The position numbers and the translations under genes were made by a program. From positions 1 to 38,690 of the IMG/VR virus record IMGVR_UViG_3300037587_000213: 38,690 nucleotides of DNA; one strand, given 5' to 3'. This document shows positions 13,734-22,496 of the stretch, piece by piece (position 1 is the first letter of the stretch; each line of letters begins with the position of its first letter). The notes beneath the pieces were generated by a model, which was not told the origin of the DNA, searched no databases, and was given only the letters and a program-made list of their open reading frames with translations. The stretch is from a virus.

Positions 13734-14962
13734 TACGGCGTCACCTCCGTTATAGTTATACAAGAAGCTAACAGGCCAGCATACTTTCTGACACCACCCT
13801 CTCCGTTAAAGGTTGTAGTTCCCGCCCCATTAATACCTGCCCTTATTTTAAAAGTTATAGCCGATATAGTTCCCGCGACTATCCTTTTTTTAAGATTGAC
13901 CGGCATAATTTCATTAACATCATTTCCATTCCCCCGCCCTACGCTTATAGCATCAGCGCCACTATCTTTAAATAAAGTCATCGTCATTTTACCAGTAAAA
14001 TTGCTTGCAAAATAGCCTTCGGCCTCTATGTATAAAATATTGGAGGCATCATCGGGCGTAATGGCCAACGTCATATATTCATCACCTTCAGTATTTTGCG
14101 GAATATTATCATCGTGAGGAATCTGAGTCGTCCCCGTAGCAACCGCACCGTCTTGAACATGAACGATCTGTACAACCTTACTTGTCGAAACAAGAGCGCC
14201 GCCGCCGGCCGCATCGGCATGATCGTGGGTGGAATTTGTAAAGTCCGATATAGCAGGTGAAGCGCTAAAGCTAACCGTATCGCCGAATTTAACGGCGCCA
14301 GTAAAGTTGGCCGTAGCACTTACATCTATCCCTTCATTAAAAGCCACACGGGAACCGAAAGAAGCTGTACCGCTTACAGCCAGCGTTTTACCGATTATGA
14401 CACTCTCTGTCAGGTTCGCCGTTCCGCTAACGTCTATGCCGGCGTTAAAGGCCGCTCGACTGGTGAAGCTCGCCGTGGCGCTATGCGTGGTCGCCGCTCC
14501 GAAAGTAACGGGAGAGGTAAAGTTCGCCGAAGCCGATAGCTCCGCAAACGTACCGCGCGGCATAGAGTGATTGTCGAAAGACAATATCCCGACCGCTACA
14601 GACGATAACGAAGACGTTAGATTGCCCGAATCGAGCGTAACCGACACCTTCGTATTTGCGGTGTAGGTCGAAGATGCTATATATCCATAAAAAGTAGTTC
14701 CTCCGTCAAAAGCCTTGATCCTACGCCCGGCGTGATAAGTCGAGGCGTAATCACCCGATATAGTGAATATCGAAGCCGTGGAATAAGACGGAGTATCCCC
14801 TAAATCCTTCCACTCGGCATCGTCATACCACCGTCTCGTTGCGGCCATTTGTTCCCGTGCGGCATCGTTTACCCCGGAAGGTGGCATACCTTCGGGGAAG
14901 CCGTCGGGGGCCGCCGAGGTATTACCTCCTGCGCTTGCACTCCAATTCTTTATATCTGACAT
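13733..14962 (-). CDS. Tail fibre with five 18-residue repeats
   Basis: A 409-residue protein. The N-terminal NWSASAGGNTSAAPDGFPEG and VNDAAREQMAA segments are typical of podovirus tail fibres attached to the tail hub. Residues 143-232 are five tandem 18-residue repeats with pattern S-x-[TS]-A-x-[FL]-x5-[FI]-[GN], which probably form a trimeric beta-helical shaft. A HDHADAAGGG linker then leads to a C-terminal beta-rich head (about 260-409), the likely receptor-binding part. It follows the ejection genes by three bases and is coupled to the lysis genes. Confidence 0.8.
   Translation of the reverse strand: MSDIKNWSASAGGNTSAAPDGFPEGMPPSGVNDAAREQMAATRRWYDDAEWKDLGDTPSYSTASIFTISGDYASTYHAGRRIKAFDGGTTFYGYIASSTYTANTKVSVTLDSGNLTSSLSSVAVGILSFDNHSMPRGTFAELSASANFTSPVTFGAATTHSATASFTSRAAFNAGIDVSGTANLTESVIIGKTLAVSGTASFGSRVAFNEGIDVSATANFTGAVKFGDTVSFSASPAISDFTNSTHDHADAAGGGALVSTSKVVQIVHVQDGAVATGTTQIPHDDNIPQNTEGDEYMTLAITPDDASNILYIEAEGYFASNFTGKMTMTLFKDSGADAISVGRGNGNDVNEIMPVNLKKRIVAGTISAITFKIRAGINGAGTTTFNGEGGVRKYAGLLASCITITEVTP
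14267..14536 (-). repeat. Five tandem 54-bp coding repeats in tail fibre
   Basis: Five in-frame 54-bp units encode residues 143-232 of the fibre. Units begin SASANFTSP, SATASFTSR, SGTANLTES, SGTASFGSR and SATANFTGA. Units two and four are most alike (FNAGIDV against FNEGIDV), suggesting a recent duplication of a two-unit block. Confidence 0.75.
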
Positions 14963-14965
14963 ATC

Positions 14966-16507
14966 TTACCTCCGTATATCGAATGGTAGGGGTTTGTACC
15001 CTCTACGTTCTGTTACTTTATCGAGTTTACGCCCTGTCGCCTTTGCTACTCCGTAGCGTCCGAGCTGTATAATCATCTGCTTTTTTATCGTATCTGGTAC
15101 TGCCGCTTTCATAATCTGCTTGGCGATTATAGACTTAGACTGTGGTCCCGTCAGTATTTTAGATAAACCACCTCCGACGGCCGCGCCTCCTAAACCGCCT
15201 GACGAAGCGCCAACCGATCCGCCCATAAAGTCAAGAAGACCGAATATCTCCCGGTTGCCTGCGCGCCCGGCGGCACGTTCAAGGACTTGGGCAAAGTCTA
15301 TAAGTTCGGCCGCTTCACGATTAATCGGGCCGGTAGCAGGATAAAGATTTTCAAGCTCACTCTTTATCGCCCGTGCCACTCCCTTTTCCGCTTCTATCTG
15401 GGCAGGGGCGACCACCGCACTCCCCGGCTTGTAATACCGTTCCGCCATACGGTAAATCTGCTTCTTCATATCAAGAGCGGCGTCTGCCGGTATAGACGAG
15501 CCATGCTCTTTTATAAGCTGGTCTTTTAAAGCGTTTAGTTTCTCAAGGTCTCTTTTTGGGAAAGGCCCCTTGCCAAACTGTGATTCTGCTATATCATCAA
15601 TGGCGTCGGCGAGCTTCTTTATCGGAACCTTGTCGCCTTTCTTTGCGCCTGCCTTAACCAGCTCATCGGCCTTGTCAACAAGGTTATATATCTTTTTCGA
15701 GATCTGGAAAACGTGCTTTTCGGTCGGGCGGTACGGCTCGCCCTTTACAGCCAGCTCCAAGCCTTTTTTTATAACCTTCTCGCGCGCCTTTGCAGGCATA
15801 GACGGAGGTGGTTTTAACGCGCTCTCGTAGAGTTTACGCGCTACGGGAACGGCCTTTTGAACTCCAGCCTGTATACCTTTCCCGATCACTTGTCCGCCCA
15901 TCTCCGCCATGGCGCCGGAGGCGATATCTTTACCTGTTTGCTTAAACTCTTCTCCTACCGATACGGGTGGTTCTACTCCGAGAGCGCGACCCATACCACG
16001 ACTAAGGGATTCACCCCCTGCGTATCCTAAACCTCCGCCCGCTATCGCTCCGGGGATAGCTCCTACCCCTCCCGCCGCCGCTCCTCCGGCCGCGCCAATA
16101 GCGCCACCACCAATTAACCCCGCCAGACCTAAAACCGGCTTCACCGTCTCGTAACCTGCGCCTGCCAAACCGTAAAGAGTCGGGCTTTTCTGTCCCCATG
16201 CCGGGACGGTAGGCTCGAATGGCGCCTGTGGGGGCTGTGCGCCCATCTGCGCCCCCATTGGCGTTGATTGGATAGTAGGTGTTGTCTGCGGTATTGAAGG
16301 GCCTACGGGCGCCTGTAGGGATGGAGAGCTTTTTATAGACGTTAAGATATCGTCAGGCGAATACTTGCCTTTCTGCGCCTGCGTTATCTGCGCCGATACG
16401 TCGGCATACTTCGGGTTATCCGCGATCGCCTTAAAGACGTCCTGTGTGGAATAACCCTGATTCTGTGCATCGGATATTTGCTTTATAAGTTCGGGTGTTA
16501 CGGGCAT
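14966..16507 (-). CDS. Ejection-type internal virion protein 3
   Basis: A 513-residue protein. The N-terminus contains two SAP-like or degenerate helical repeats (GYSTQDVFKAIADNPKYADV, then KYSPDDILTSIKSS). A Pro-rich linker and a long Gly/Ala stretch (GLAGLIGGGAIGAAGGAAAG, about 130-190) able to insert in membranes follow. Then comes a helical Lys-rich domain, and another Gly-rich stretch near 430. This composition fits podovirus ejection proteins that build a channel through the envelope. It lies with two similar genes between the nozzle and the fibre, where such proteins are found. Confidence 0.65.
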   Translation of the reverse strand: MPVTPELIKQISDAQNQGYSTQDVFKAIADNPKYADVSAQITQAQKGKYSPDDILTSIKSSPSLQAPVGPSIPQTTPTIQSTPMGAQMGAQPPQAPFEPTVPAWGQKSPTLYGLAGAGYETVKPVLGLAGLIGGGAIGAAGGAAAGGVGAIPGAIAGGGLGYAGGESLSRGMGRALGVEPPVSVGEEFKQTGKDIASGAMAEMGGQVIGKGIQAGVQKAVPVARKLYESALKPPPSMPAKAREKVIKKGLELAVKGEPYRPTEKHVFQISKKIYNLVDKADELVKAGAKKGDKVPIKKLADAIDDIAESQFGKGPFPKRDLEKLNALKDQLIKEHGSSIPADAALDMKKQIYRMAERYYKPGSAVVAPAQIEAEKGVARAIKSELENLYPATGPINREAAELIDFAQVLERAAGRAGNREIFGLLDFMGGSVGASSGGLGGAAVGGGLSKILTGPQSKSIIAKQIMKAAVPDTIKKQMIIQLGRYGVAKATGRKLDKVTERRGYKPLPFDIRR

Positions 16508-16517
16508 CGTCTGCCTC

Positions 16518-17714
16518 CTATCGCATTATTAAAGGTTGCTTTTTAGCCCCAAACAGAGGATTAGCCTCTACAAATGCTTTCCGTACTTTAAGGAATCCTC
16601 TATCTAATTGGCCTTGCTCCTCTTCGTATATAGCGGCCATATTGGCTAAGTCAATCTCTCTCCCTGCTACTTTTCTCTGATATTCGATTAATTTCCTATT
16701 CCCTTCGGGTGTACGCTCAATTCCTGATACCGCGCTCCTGTAAACCTCGAAGTCTTTATCCGTCATAACACCGCTACCGGGTTTTCTCATGCCAAGAGCC
16801 ATTTGGTTAGATAGGGCAATAGACGCCTCTTTATTGCCGAGATTCGGGTCTATATCCATTCCGGCACGCTGTAAATATCGAGCTATCTGCGTGCCCGTTT
16901 CCGCAAATGCGCCAGTCTGCACCCCTTCCATTAGTTGCGTCATTCTATCTAAGTCGGCTATCTTATTCTGCGCTAACTCTGCGTTGGTTTGATAATCCTC
17001 TGCCTTTTTAGCCCAACTCTGGCCTCGCGCCTTTTGATATGCTCCCTGCTCGGCGCCGACACTAACTTTTACACCACCGGCCTTTTTCTGTGCGAGGAGA
17101 TAGTTTAAAGCAACCTTCGCCTGCTGATCACCCCCGGCCGCCTGCATAGCCAAGTCTTGTATATTAAGACTTTTAGGGGCCTTTGGCTGTAATAGCCCTA
17201 ATCCTGCACCAGGTTCTATCTGCCCCGATCCTATCCCAGCGCCTACAAGCTCGGCCAGACCGCCTTGCGGTGCGCTCGGCGTTACTCCGCCCGGCGTAGG
17301 CCCACCCATCATGGCTGGCGCTCCTATCCCTACTCCTACCCCTGTATCCGTAGGTACGGCCGTAGGCGGAACCCCTGGCGTCGGCATCTGTGGCGTCTGT
17401 ACGACCCCCGGCCCACCATACATTCCAGAGACTTTCTCGCCGAACTTTCTACGCGCTTCTGCCTGTGCCTGCGCCTGCGCCATCTGTTGTGTCGCCTGTA
17501 TCTGTGGTAAGGCCCCCTGTTGTCCCTGTTGGAAGCCCTGCAAGCCTTGTCCAAGAGCGTGAGCCATAGAACCTGACCGCGGATCAAAGGACGGCGCGCC
17601 TGCCTGCAACATCTGCGCCCCCATACCCATAATACCTTGCCGGAGCATAAAGTTACGCTCTTCCTCTGAAAGTCCTGCGCCTCCAGGCGCAGAGCCTATG
17701 TCGAATATACCCAT
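16518..17714 (-). CDS. Ejection-type internal virion protein 2
   Basis: A 398-residue protein. Met/Gln/Ala-rich N-terminal part (GFQQGQQGALPQIQATQQMA, coiled), then a Gly/Pro-rich low-complexity stretch (about 95-170), then a helical C-terminal half. Composition and position match podovirus internal or ejection proteins. No enzyme motif is visible. SD present; start ten bases after the preceding stop. Confidence 0.62.
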   Translation of the reverse strand: MGIFDIGSAPGGAGLSEEERNFMLRQGIMGMGAQMLQAGAPSFDPRSGSMAHALGQGLQGFQQGQQGALPQIQATQQMAQAQAQAEARRKFGEKVSGMYGGPGVVQTPQMPTPGVPPTAVPTDTGVGVGIGAPAMMGGPTPGGVTPSAPQGGLAELVGAGIGSGQIEPGAGLGLLQPKAPKSLNIQDLAMQAAGGDQQAKVALNYLLAQKKAGGVKVSVGAEQGAYQKARGQSWAKKAEDYQTNAELAQNKIADLDRMTQLMEGVQTGAFAETGTQIARYLQRAGMDIDPNLGNKEASIALSNQMALGMRKPGSGVMTDKDFEVYRSAVSGIERTPEGNRKLIEYQRKVAGREIDLANMAAIYEEEQGQLDRGFLKVRKAFVEANPLFGAKKQPLIMR

Positions 17715-17724
17715 CGTTTCCTCC

Positions 17725-18747
17725 TTAGAATAATCCCATTAAACCGCCACCTACGCCACCTATGGCCGCGCCCCAAGGGCCACCTACCGACGCGCCCAAC
17801 ATAGCCCCAGATAATGCACCGCCTAAAGCTCCGGCACCCGTATTGCTATACATCGGCGCGGACTGCGCGCTTGTTGTTTCACCATATCCTTGCCCGCCCT
17901 GCAATAAAGCATTGTAATTTCTAAGCATTTCGAGTTCTTTATTCTGCTCGAACTCATGGCGCTGTATATCGGCGTTTATCAACTGCTGTTGGTATGCCTG
18001 CCTCTCGGCTCCTACACCGCCCAACTGCGCGATATCGGCGTAATCCTGCTGTGCCATCTGTCCGGCGAAAGGCATAGCCCTCATCATTTGCATACGTTCT
18101 GCCTGATAAGGGGCGCTTAAAGCCTGTGCGGCTTGCATCTGACGCCCTCTTTCCTGCCCGTAATCCTGCCCGTATATGTTCGTAGCCATACCGCTTAAGG
18201 TCTCTCCAAGACGCCCGGTGGCTCCCTCTATCGCCTGCTGTTCCGCGCCGCTACCGCTACGACCGGCAAGAGCAAATCTTGAAGCTATCCCCGGCATAGC
18301 GATATCGCGGAACTGTTCGCCGACCTTGCCCGCCGCCTGCTCGAACATCTTATCCAGGTACGGATTGGCGCCTAAATATTCTCCGCTTGCCGTAGGCGTT
18401 AGATATTGAGAAGAGGGGTCGGCACCCAAGTAACCACCGCCTAAAGTTTTGCCGAGTTCTGCCTGCGCGGCGCCCGTAAGAGGCGATCCACCCAAAGCTC
18501 TCTGCGCGGTAAGCGCCTGTGCCATCTGTGTCTCGGGCGCCTGCCCCGCTATTGTGGAACCCCCGAAGTATTCAGGGCCTCCAGCGGCCATCAGATGTTG
18601 GGCGCGCCTAAAAACGCCAGGCTCGTAAAACTCCCCGCCTCCCTCGCTCATCGTTGCGCCTTGCAAATACGGCGTGAGTCCTGCCCACGGCGTAATCGTT
18701 TGCGTTTGTGTCCCCGTGCTTGCGCTTTCACCGCCTCCGCTACTCAT
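17725..18747 (-). CDS. Ejection-type internal virion protein 1
   Basis: A 340-residue protein rich in Ala, Gly and Gln. The start (MSSGGGESASTGTQTQTITP) and the C-terminal Gly-rich membrane-like stretch (about 305-340, ending GVGGGLMGLF) are typical of phage ejection or internal core proteins. The middle has coiled-coil helices (QLINADIQRHEFEQNKELEM). Overlaps the GNAT-like gene by eight bases. Likely packaged in the capsid and released with DNA. Confidence 0.65.
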   Translation of the reverse strand: MSSGGGESASTGTQTQTITPWAGLTPYLQGATMSEGGGEFYEPGVFRRAQHLMAAGGPEYFGGSTIAGQAPETQMAQALTAQRALGGSPLTGAAQAELGKTLGGGYLGADPSSQYLTPTASGEYLGANPYLDKMFEQAAGKVGEQFRDIAMPGIASRFALAGRSGSGAEQQAIEGATGRLGETLSGMATNIYGQDYGQERGRQMQAAQALSAPYQAERMQMMRAMPFAGQMAQQDYADIAQLGGVGAERQAYQQQLINADIQRHEFEQNKELEMLRNYNALLQGGQGYGETTSAQSAPMYSNTGAGALGGALSGAMLGASVGGPWGAAIGGVGGGLMGLF

Positions 18748-19207
18748 AGCTTATCTCCTTTTTATATACTGTATATTTAGGTTTTACACCAAGAGAGGCC
18801 GCCATACGCTCCCACCCCGTGCGTCCCACTATCTGTATCGCCACGGCGCCTATTTGACGCCCCTGCTCTGTAAGTACGTTATCTACCATGTGTCCCCATT
18901 CAGGGAACTTATCGCCACTTAAGGTTACTACCCTGATCTCTGTTCGTTCAGGGTAACGCACTATCTCTGCCGTAAATACCCCGACGATATGGCTATCCTT
19001 ACGAATAACCCATAACTGCATACTGCCCTGCGCGATAAGCCAGTATATATTCTCCGCCGTAAGCTCGCCGTCGGCCTGATCTAACGCCCGCTCGATAAAC
19101 GGCACTACTGAAGGCCATACCGTATCGACTGCCCGAACGTTGCAAATCGTATATTCAGCCGTAGATTGCGTAGGCAAATGTTCTATCGCCGTTTCCGTTG
19201 TTTGCAT
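18740..19207 (-). CDS. GNAT-like virion protein (T7 gp13-like)
   Basis: A 155-residue protein with a GNAT-like layout: ENIYWLIAQGSMQLWVIRKD, a central strand HIVGVFTAEIVRYP and RTGWERMAASLGV near the end. Similar proteins occur at this place in T7-like and related podoviruses (gp13 group), where they aid virion assembly; no acetylation is known. Overlaps the upstream gene by 53 bases. Catalysis is doubtful because the acetyl-CoA loop (Q/RxxGxG/A) is not clear. Confidence 0.6.
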   Translation of the reverse strand: MQTTETAIEHLPTQSTAEYTICNVRAVDTVWPSVVPFIERALDQADGELTAENIYWLIAQGSMQLWVIRKDSHIVGVFTAEIVRYPERTEIRVVTLSGDKFPEWGHMVDNVLTEQGRQIGAVAIQIVGRTGWERMAASLGVKPKYTVYKKEISYE

Positions 19208-19457
19208 GAGTCACCGTAAAAGTTCCATTACCTCGCGCCGATACATACATCGAGTTCTTATCCACCGCCGCGTTTGCCGTTATTGGCATAAATTCCATTA
19301 CGCTCTTTATACCCACGCGGGGATTACTTATAGCCGTTGCCGCCGTCCCCGAGCTTAAAGTCATAGTATATGTTTCTTCATTGTTTATGGCCGCGGCGAG
19401 TTGACGTACCGCCTCTTCCCACGACCTGAATCTTGTTTGTAGCTTCGGTATCTGCAT
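19155..19457 (-). CDS. Small structural-operon protein
   Basis: A 100-residue protein: helical start (RFRSWEEAVRQLAAAINN) and beta-rich remainder (MYVSARGNGTFTVTHAN). Coupled to the nozzle gene by TAATG. Such small proteins between nozzle and internal proteins are usually virion components, but no family is recognised. Confidence 0.6.
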   Translation of the reverse strand: MQIPKLQTRFRSWEEAVRQLAAAINNEETYTMTLSSGTAATAISNPRVGIKSVMEFMPITANAAVDKNSMYVSARGNGTFTVTHANNGNGDRTFAYAIYG

Positions 19458-20920
19458 TAATACCTGCCTGCCGGTGCGGCGCCTACATCTAAGCCCTGCG
19501 CGTGTTCAAAATCACCTGTAATCTTAGTCCTAAACCGATGATAACGCCCTTCGGCTGTTACGGGGGCCTCGCCATCGCTATTTATCGAAGTTGCTACCCC
19601 ATATACCTCTGTGTCGCTAAATAGATTGCGCGTACCGACCTCCACCGTTACCACGCCACCATCTACGATAGGACGGATATTATTAACCAATGCACGGTTG
19701 TTGGGAATCATCTGCCTCTCTGTCGTCTCGATAGTAGCATCCATAGCTGACCCGGTAAGGGTATTTAGCTTATGCGTCATATCAAAACACGCCGCTGATA
19801 AAGCACCGCCCGTCCATACGCTTGAGTCTAAAGATTCCGTAAGGGCATCTATTGATCCGCTCACCGAATCCAGCGTATCTAATGTATAGCCCGGCGCCAT
19901 GAACTGACAAAGGATCTCAACATCCTGTTCTACCAACGCCCAACGACCGAGCGCCCAGTTATAGACGAGTATCTTATTCGGATTACCACCCGTATTACCC
20001 GCGCCCGGATAAGCCCACAAGACCAACTGTTTGGCCGGTACTATCGTCGCCGATATCTTGTGGTAATATGCCGTATCTAAGTCCTCTATAAATGTGCGGT
20101 AAACCTTGTTATTCCCGATAGGCGTAGAGGACGCGCCGTTAAAGGCATAAAAGTCGTCCTGTCCTAAGTAGAATATTAAATGTCCGAGACTTATAACGCT
20201 ACCCGGCGCAGGCGTTCCGCGTCCCGGCTCCACCTCGTCGAACTGAAACACAACGGGCGAACCCACGTAAGTCATGCGCCATATAGACCGCTGTTGGAAG
20301 ATAATACCGTACTCACCCCCTACGACGCGCTGTATCGGCCCCCCTTCGCCTTGTAGGGTTTGGAAGTCAGCTTGCGTAGCGGCCGCCGGTTCATAAGTCT
20401 CAATATTATCAAAGCCCGACCAATGCACCCTGTTAGACACTGCCGCCGCCGTGGAAAAGTCCGTTACGTTACCAAGAACGAGAAAATCCTTAACTACGGC
20501 CACGTGGCGCGCCCTTGGGGGAGTACCGGCTAAAGCCGCGAAGTCGGAACTGCCCATATCAATGACCTGCACATCGTCCGTATAGTTCGTAGCGACCACC
20601 TTCTCACCCCAATGCGCGAATTCCCATTGATCATTCGAGGCCGTCGTATAATCCCCACTTCCGCGCGTAGCAACCGTCCATGTGATATCAGATAACCGGT
20701 AAAGGTCGGAAGCATCGCCTGCGTAATTAAAGACATTACCATCCGAATCCTTGGCGGCAATAAATCCACGCGCCACGCCCGCGAGAGCGCCCGTATATGC
20801 TACCGGCGAAGGAAACGGCCCATAACTCGTAGCATACGGTATTACGTTCGTAGCTACGGTTACGCCGGGATTCTCTAAGTCCGGCAAATCGGGCAAATAT
20901 TCTCCGAAAGCAAGTATCAT
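19457..20920 (-). CDS. Tail nozzle / stabilisation protein (P22 gp10-like)
   Basis: A 487-residue protein with a beta-propeller-like layout: opening LPDLPDLENPGVTVATNVIP, then DVQVIDMG, VVKDFLVLGNV, IIFQQRSIWRMTYVG and ILVYNWALGRWALVEQ. This is the pattern of phage stabilisation proteins that cap the portal-adaptor and form the tail nozzle. The start at 20920 overlaps the adaptor stop (TAATG); a GTG six bases upstream is also in frame. Position after the adaptor matches P22-like gene order. Confidence 0.75.
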   Translation of the reverse strand: MILAFGEYLPDLPDLENPGVTVATNVIPYATSYGPFPSPVAYTGALAGVARGFIAAKDSDGNVFNYAGDASDLYRLSDITWTVATRGSGDYTTASNDQWEFAHWGEKVVATNYTDDVQVIDMGSSDFAALAGTPPRARHVAVVKDFLVLGNVTDFSTAAAVSNRVHWSGFDNIETYEPAAATQADFQTLQGEGGPIQRVVGGEYGIIFQQRSIWRMTYVGSPVVFQFDEVEPGRGTPAPGSVISLGHLIFYLGQDDFYAFNGASSTPIGNNKVYRTFIEDLDTAYYHKISATIVPAKQLVLWAYPGAGNTGGNPNKILVYNWALGRWALVEQDVEILCQFMAPGYTLDTLDSVSGSIDALTESLDSSVWTGGALSAACFDMTHKLNTLTGSAMDATIETTERQMIPNNRALVNNIRPIVDGGVVTVEVGTRNLFSDTEVYGVATSINSDGEAPVTAEGRYHRFRTKITGDFEHAQGLDVGAAPAGRY

Positions 20921-21525
20921 TACCACCCCGATCGTTTTAGTCGCCCGGAAGTCATACGCGACCGATTTATTCTATCCAAGCTCATACGTGCTTCTTCTTC
21001 ACTCTGTTTCGCCAACATAGCCGCCTCAGGGGACTTTAACTTATTCTGGTATATATCCCATACGGCCCTATGTCTTATAAGCTCCTTGGCGTCTGTCGTC
21101 CATGCGTTGCTACCAGTATCGCCCAACGTAGCAAGGCTCTTATGGTAGGAAAGCGTTAAAGTATAGACGTCGTTCGGCGTAGGATAGAGACGTATCTGGT
21201 CGCCATAATAAGCCCACTGCGTTGGCGTCCCCGTATAAGCCCCCGTATCCTCTTCGTCTATCGTCCTGTAATTGACCTGACGTAGACGGTCGCGCGACCC
21301 GCTTAAGGTAACGAGAAGCGTATCGAAAGCCAGTAAGTCCGTAGGAACATCATAAAACGTCTGATCGTTTACCGTTGACGTCGTGGCGCGGCCCTCAAGG
21401 AACCACCACCGCGTCCGTTCGTGATGTTGTATGGCCGCCACTATCGCCCTTGCGATATTGTCCGTCTGATCGTTGCGGTGAAGGTCACCCGCTATCTCTG
21501 TTTTAAGCTCCGCTAAAGTAGCCAT
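20920..21525 (-). CDS. Head-tail adaptor protein
   Basis: A 201-residue protein: MATLAELKTEIAGDLHRND start, an AIVAAIQHHERTRWWFLEG helix, QTFYDVPTDLLAFDTL and the LYPTPNDVYTLTLSYHKSL segment. These match the podovirus adaptor that attaches the nozzle to the portal ring. The usual Arg/Lys-rich C-terminal tail (SRMTSGRLKRSGW) is present. Directly followed by the nozzle gene. Confidence 0.75.
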   Translation of the reverse strand: MATLAELKTEIAGDLHRNDQTDNIARAIVAAIQHHERTRWWFLEGRATTSTVNDQTFYDVPTDLLAFDTLLVTLSGSRDRLRQVNYRTIDEEDTGAYTGTPTQWAYYGDQIRLYPTPNDVYTLTLSYHKSLATLGDTGSNAWTTDAKELIRHRAVWDIYQNKLKSPEAAMLAKQSEEEARMSLDRINRSRMTSGRLKRSGW

Positions 21526-21533
21526 TTATCCCC

Positions 21534-22475
21534 TTATTGGTAAGCGAGACAGTTTTCGCAAACCGTCCCTTTAATGTCTTTCTTTAAGTGTGCGCGCCGT
21601 GTCTCTTGGAACATTGTCGAATTCCAACCGTCCATAAACGATACGTCGTTAAGGTCAGCGGCTACGAAACACTCGTCCGGCCCGTGTCCGAAGCAACAAA
21701 TACTCATCTTACCATCGTAGGTTATATGGGCCTCTTTAAAGGCCGACCAACACGGTAGAGGCTGACGTAACGCGCCCAACCGTCCCTGATTCCCCGCCGT
21801 CGGGGCGTAATCAAAGCCCTCCTGCTGTCCACCGAAGGAATAAAGCGGAAGCCAGTAATGCTCGTCCACATAAGGCGTTATCTTGTCAACGGCGGCCTGC
21901 ATACGTTCGTGCTGTATGCCGTCGTATTGTATAGAGCTGGCGTAGAGCTTGGTCTTATAGCCACCCTTCTCACGCACTTCCCATGCGCCCTTAATATTAT
22001 CGTTAAGGATGTCGAACCACTTAGGGCTTACGGAAGTTATCGCCTTGAACTGCTCGGCGTCGGCGTTGTTGTAGCTGAATTTAAGACTATCGAGTCCCGC
22101 GGCCATTAAAGCCTCTGCTTTCTCCGGCGTAAGTAACGAACCGTTGGTCGTCAGGAATACATACGGAAAGCCGACCTCTTTGGCGTAAGCCACGGCCTCC
22201 GGCAACCAATCGCATAATAGACTCTCGCCGATATAGAATAAACCAAGCTCTTTAACTCCGGCCTCGTGCATCTCCTTAACGACACGCTTGTAAAACTCCT
22301 TGTCCATGTCGCCTTTTTGTACGGTACTCGTGCCGTGGGCACAAAACCCGCAACTAAAATTACAGCGTCGCGTCAGTTCAATCTTACACGACGGCGGGGC
22401 CGGTAATACCTCCTGCTCGTACTTGTCCTCTATCAGTGTGATATTGTCTATACGATTAGCGATACTCTCCGTCAT
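21534..22475 (-). CDS. Radical SAM/SPASM enzyme within the virion operon
   Basis: A 313-residue protein. The radical SAM cluster ligands are Cys38, Cys42 and Cys45 (RRCNFSCGFCAHG); a GLFYIGESLLC stretch follows at the usual place of the SAM-contacting GGE strand. A C-terminal SPASM-type region holds Cys260, Cys261, Cys269, Cys306 and Cys309 (ICCFGHGPDEC, VCENCLAY) for an auxiliary cluster. SPASM enzymes modify peptides (thioether, C-C or epimerisation) or sugars. It lies between the adaptor and a structural gene, in a place where no structural role needs it. A virion protein or a phage-made glycan could be its substrate. Start ATG at 22475 with GGAGG upstream. Confidence 0.85.
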   Translation of the reverse strand: MTESIANRIDNITLIEDKYEQEVLPAPPSCKIELTRRCNFSCGFCAHGTSTVQKGDMDKEFYKRVVKEMHEAGVKELGLFYIGESLLCDWLPEAVAYAKEVGFPYVFLTTNGSLLTPEKAEALMAAGLDSLKFSYNNADAEQFKAITSVSPKWFDILNDNIKGAWEVREKGGYKTKLYASSIQYDGIQHERMQAAVDKITPYVDEHYWLPLYSFGGQQEGFDYAPTAGNQGRLGALRQPLPCWSAFKEAHITYDGKMSICCFGHGPDECFVAADLNDVSFMDGWNSTMFQETRRAHLKKDIKGTVCENCLAYQ

Positions 22476-22496
22476 AAAGCCTCCATGAATTAAAGG

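Noticed and set aside
10251-14962. Diversity-generating retroelement acting on tail fibre or LamG gene
   Set aside because: No reverse transcriptase, template repeat or accessory gene found in the window.
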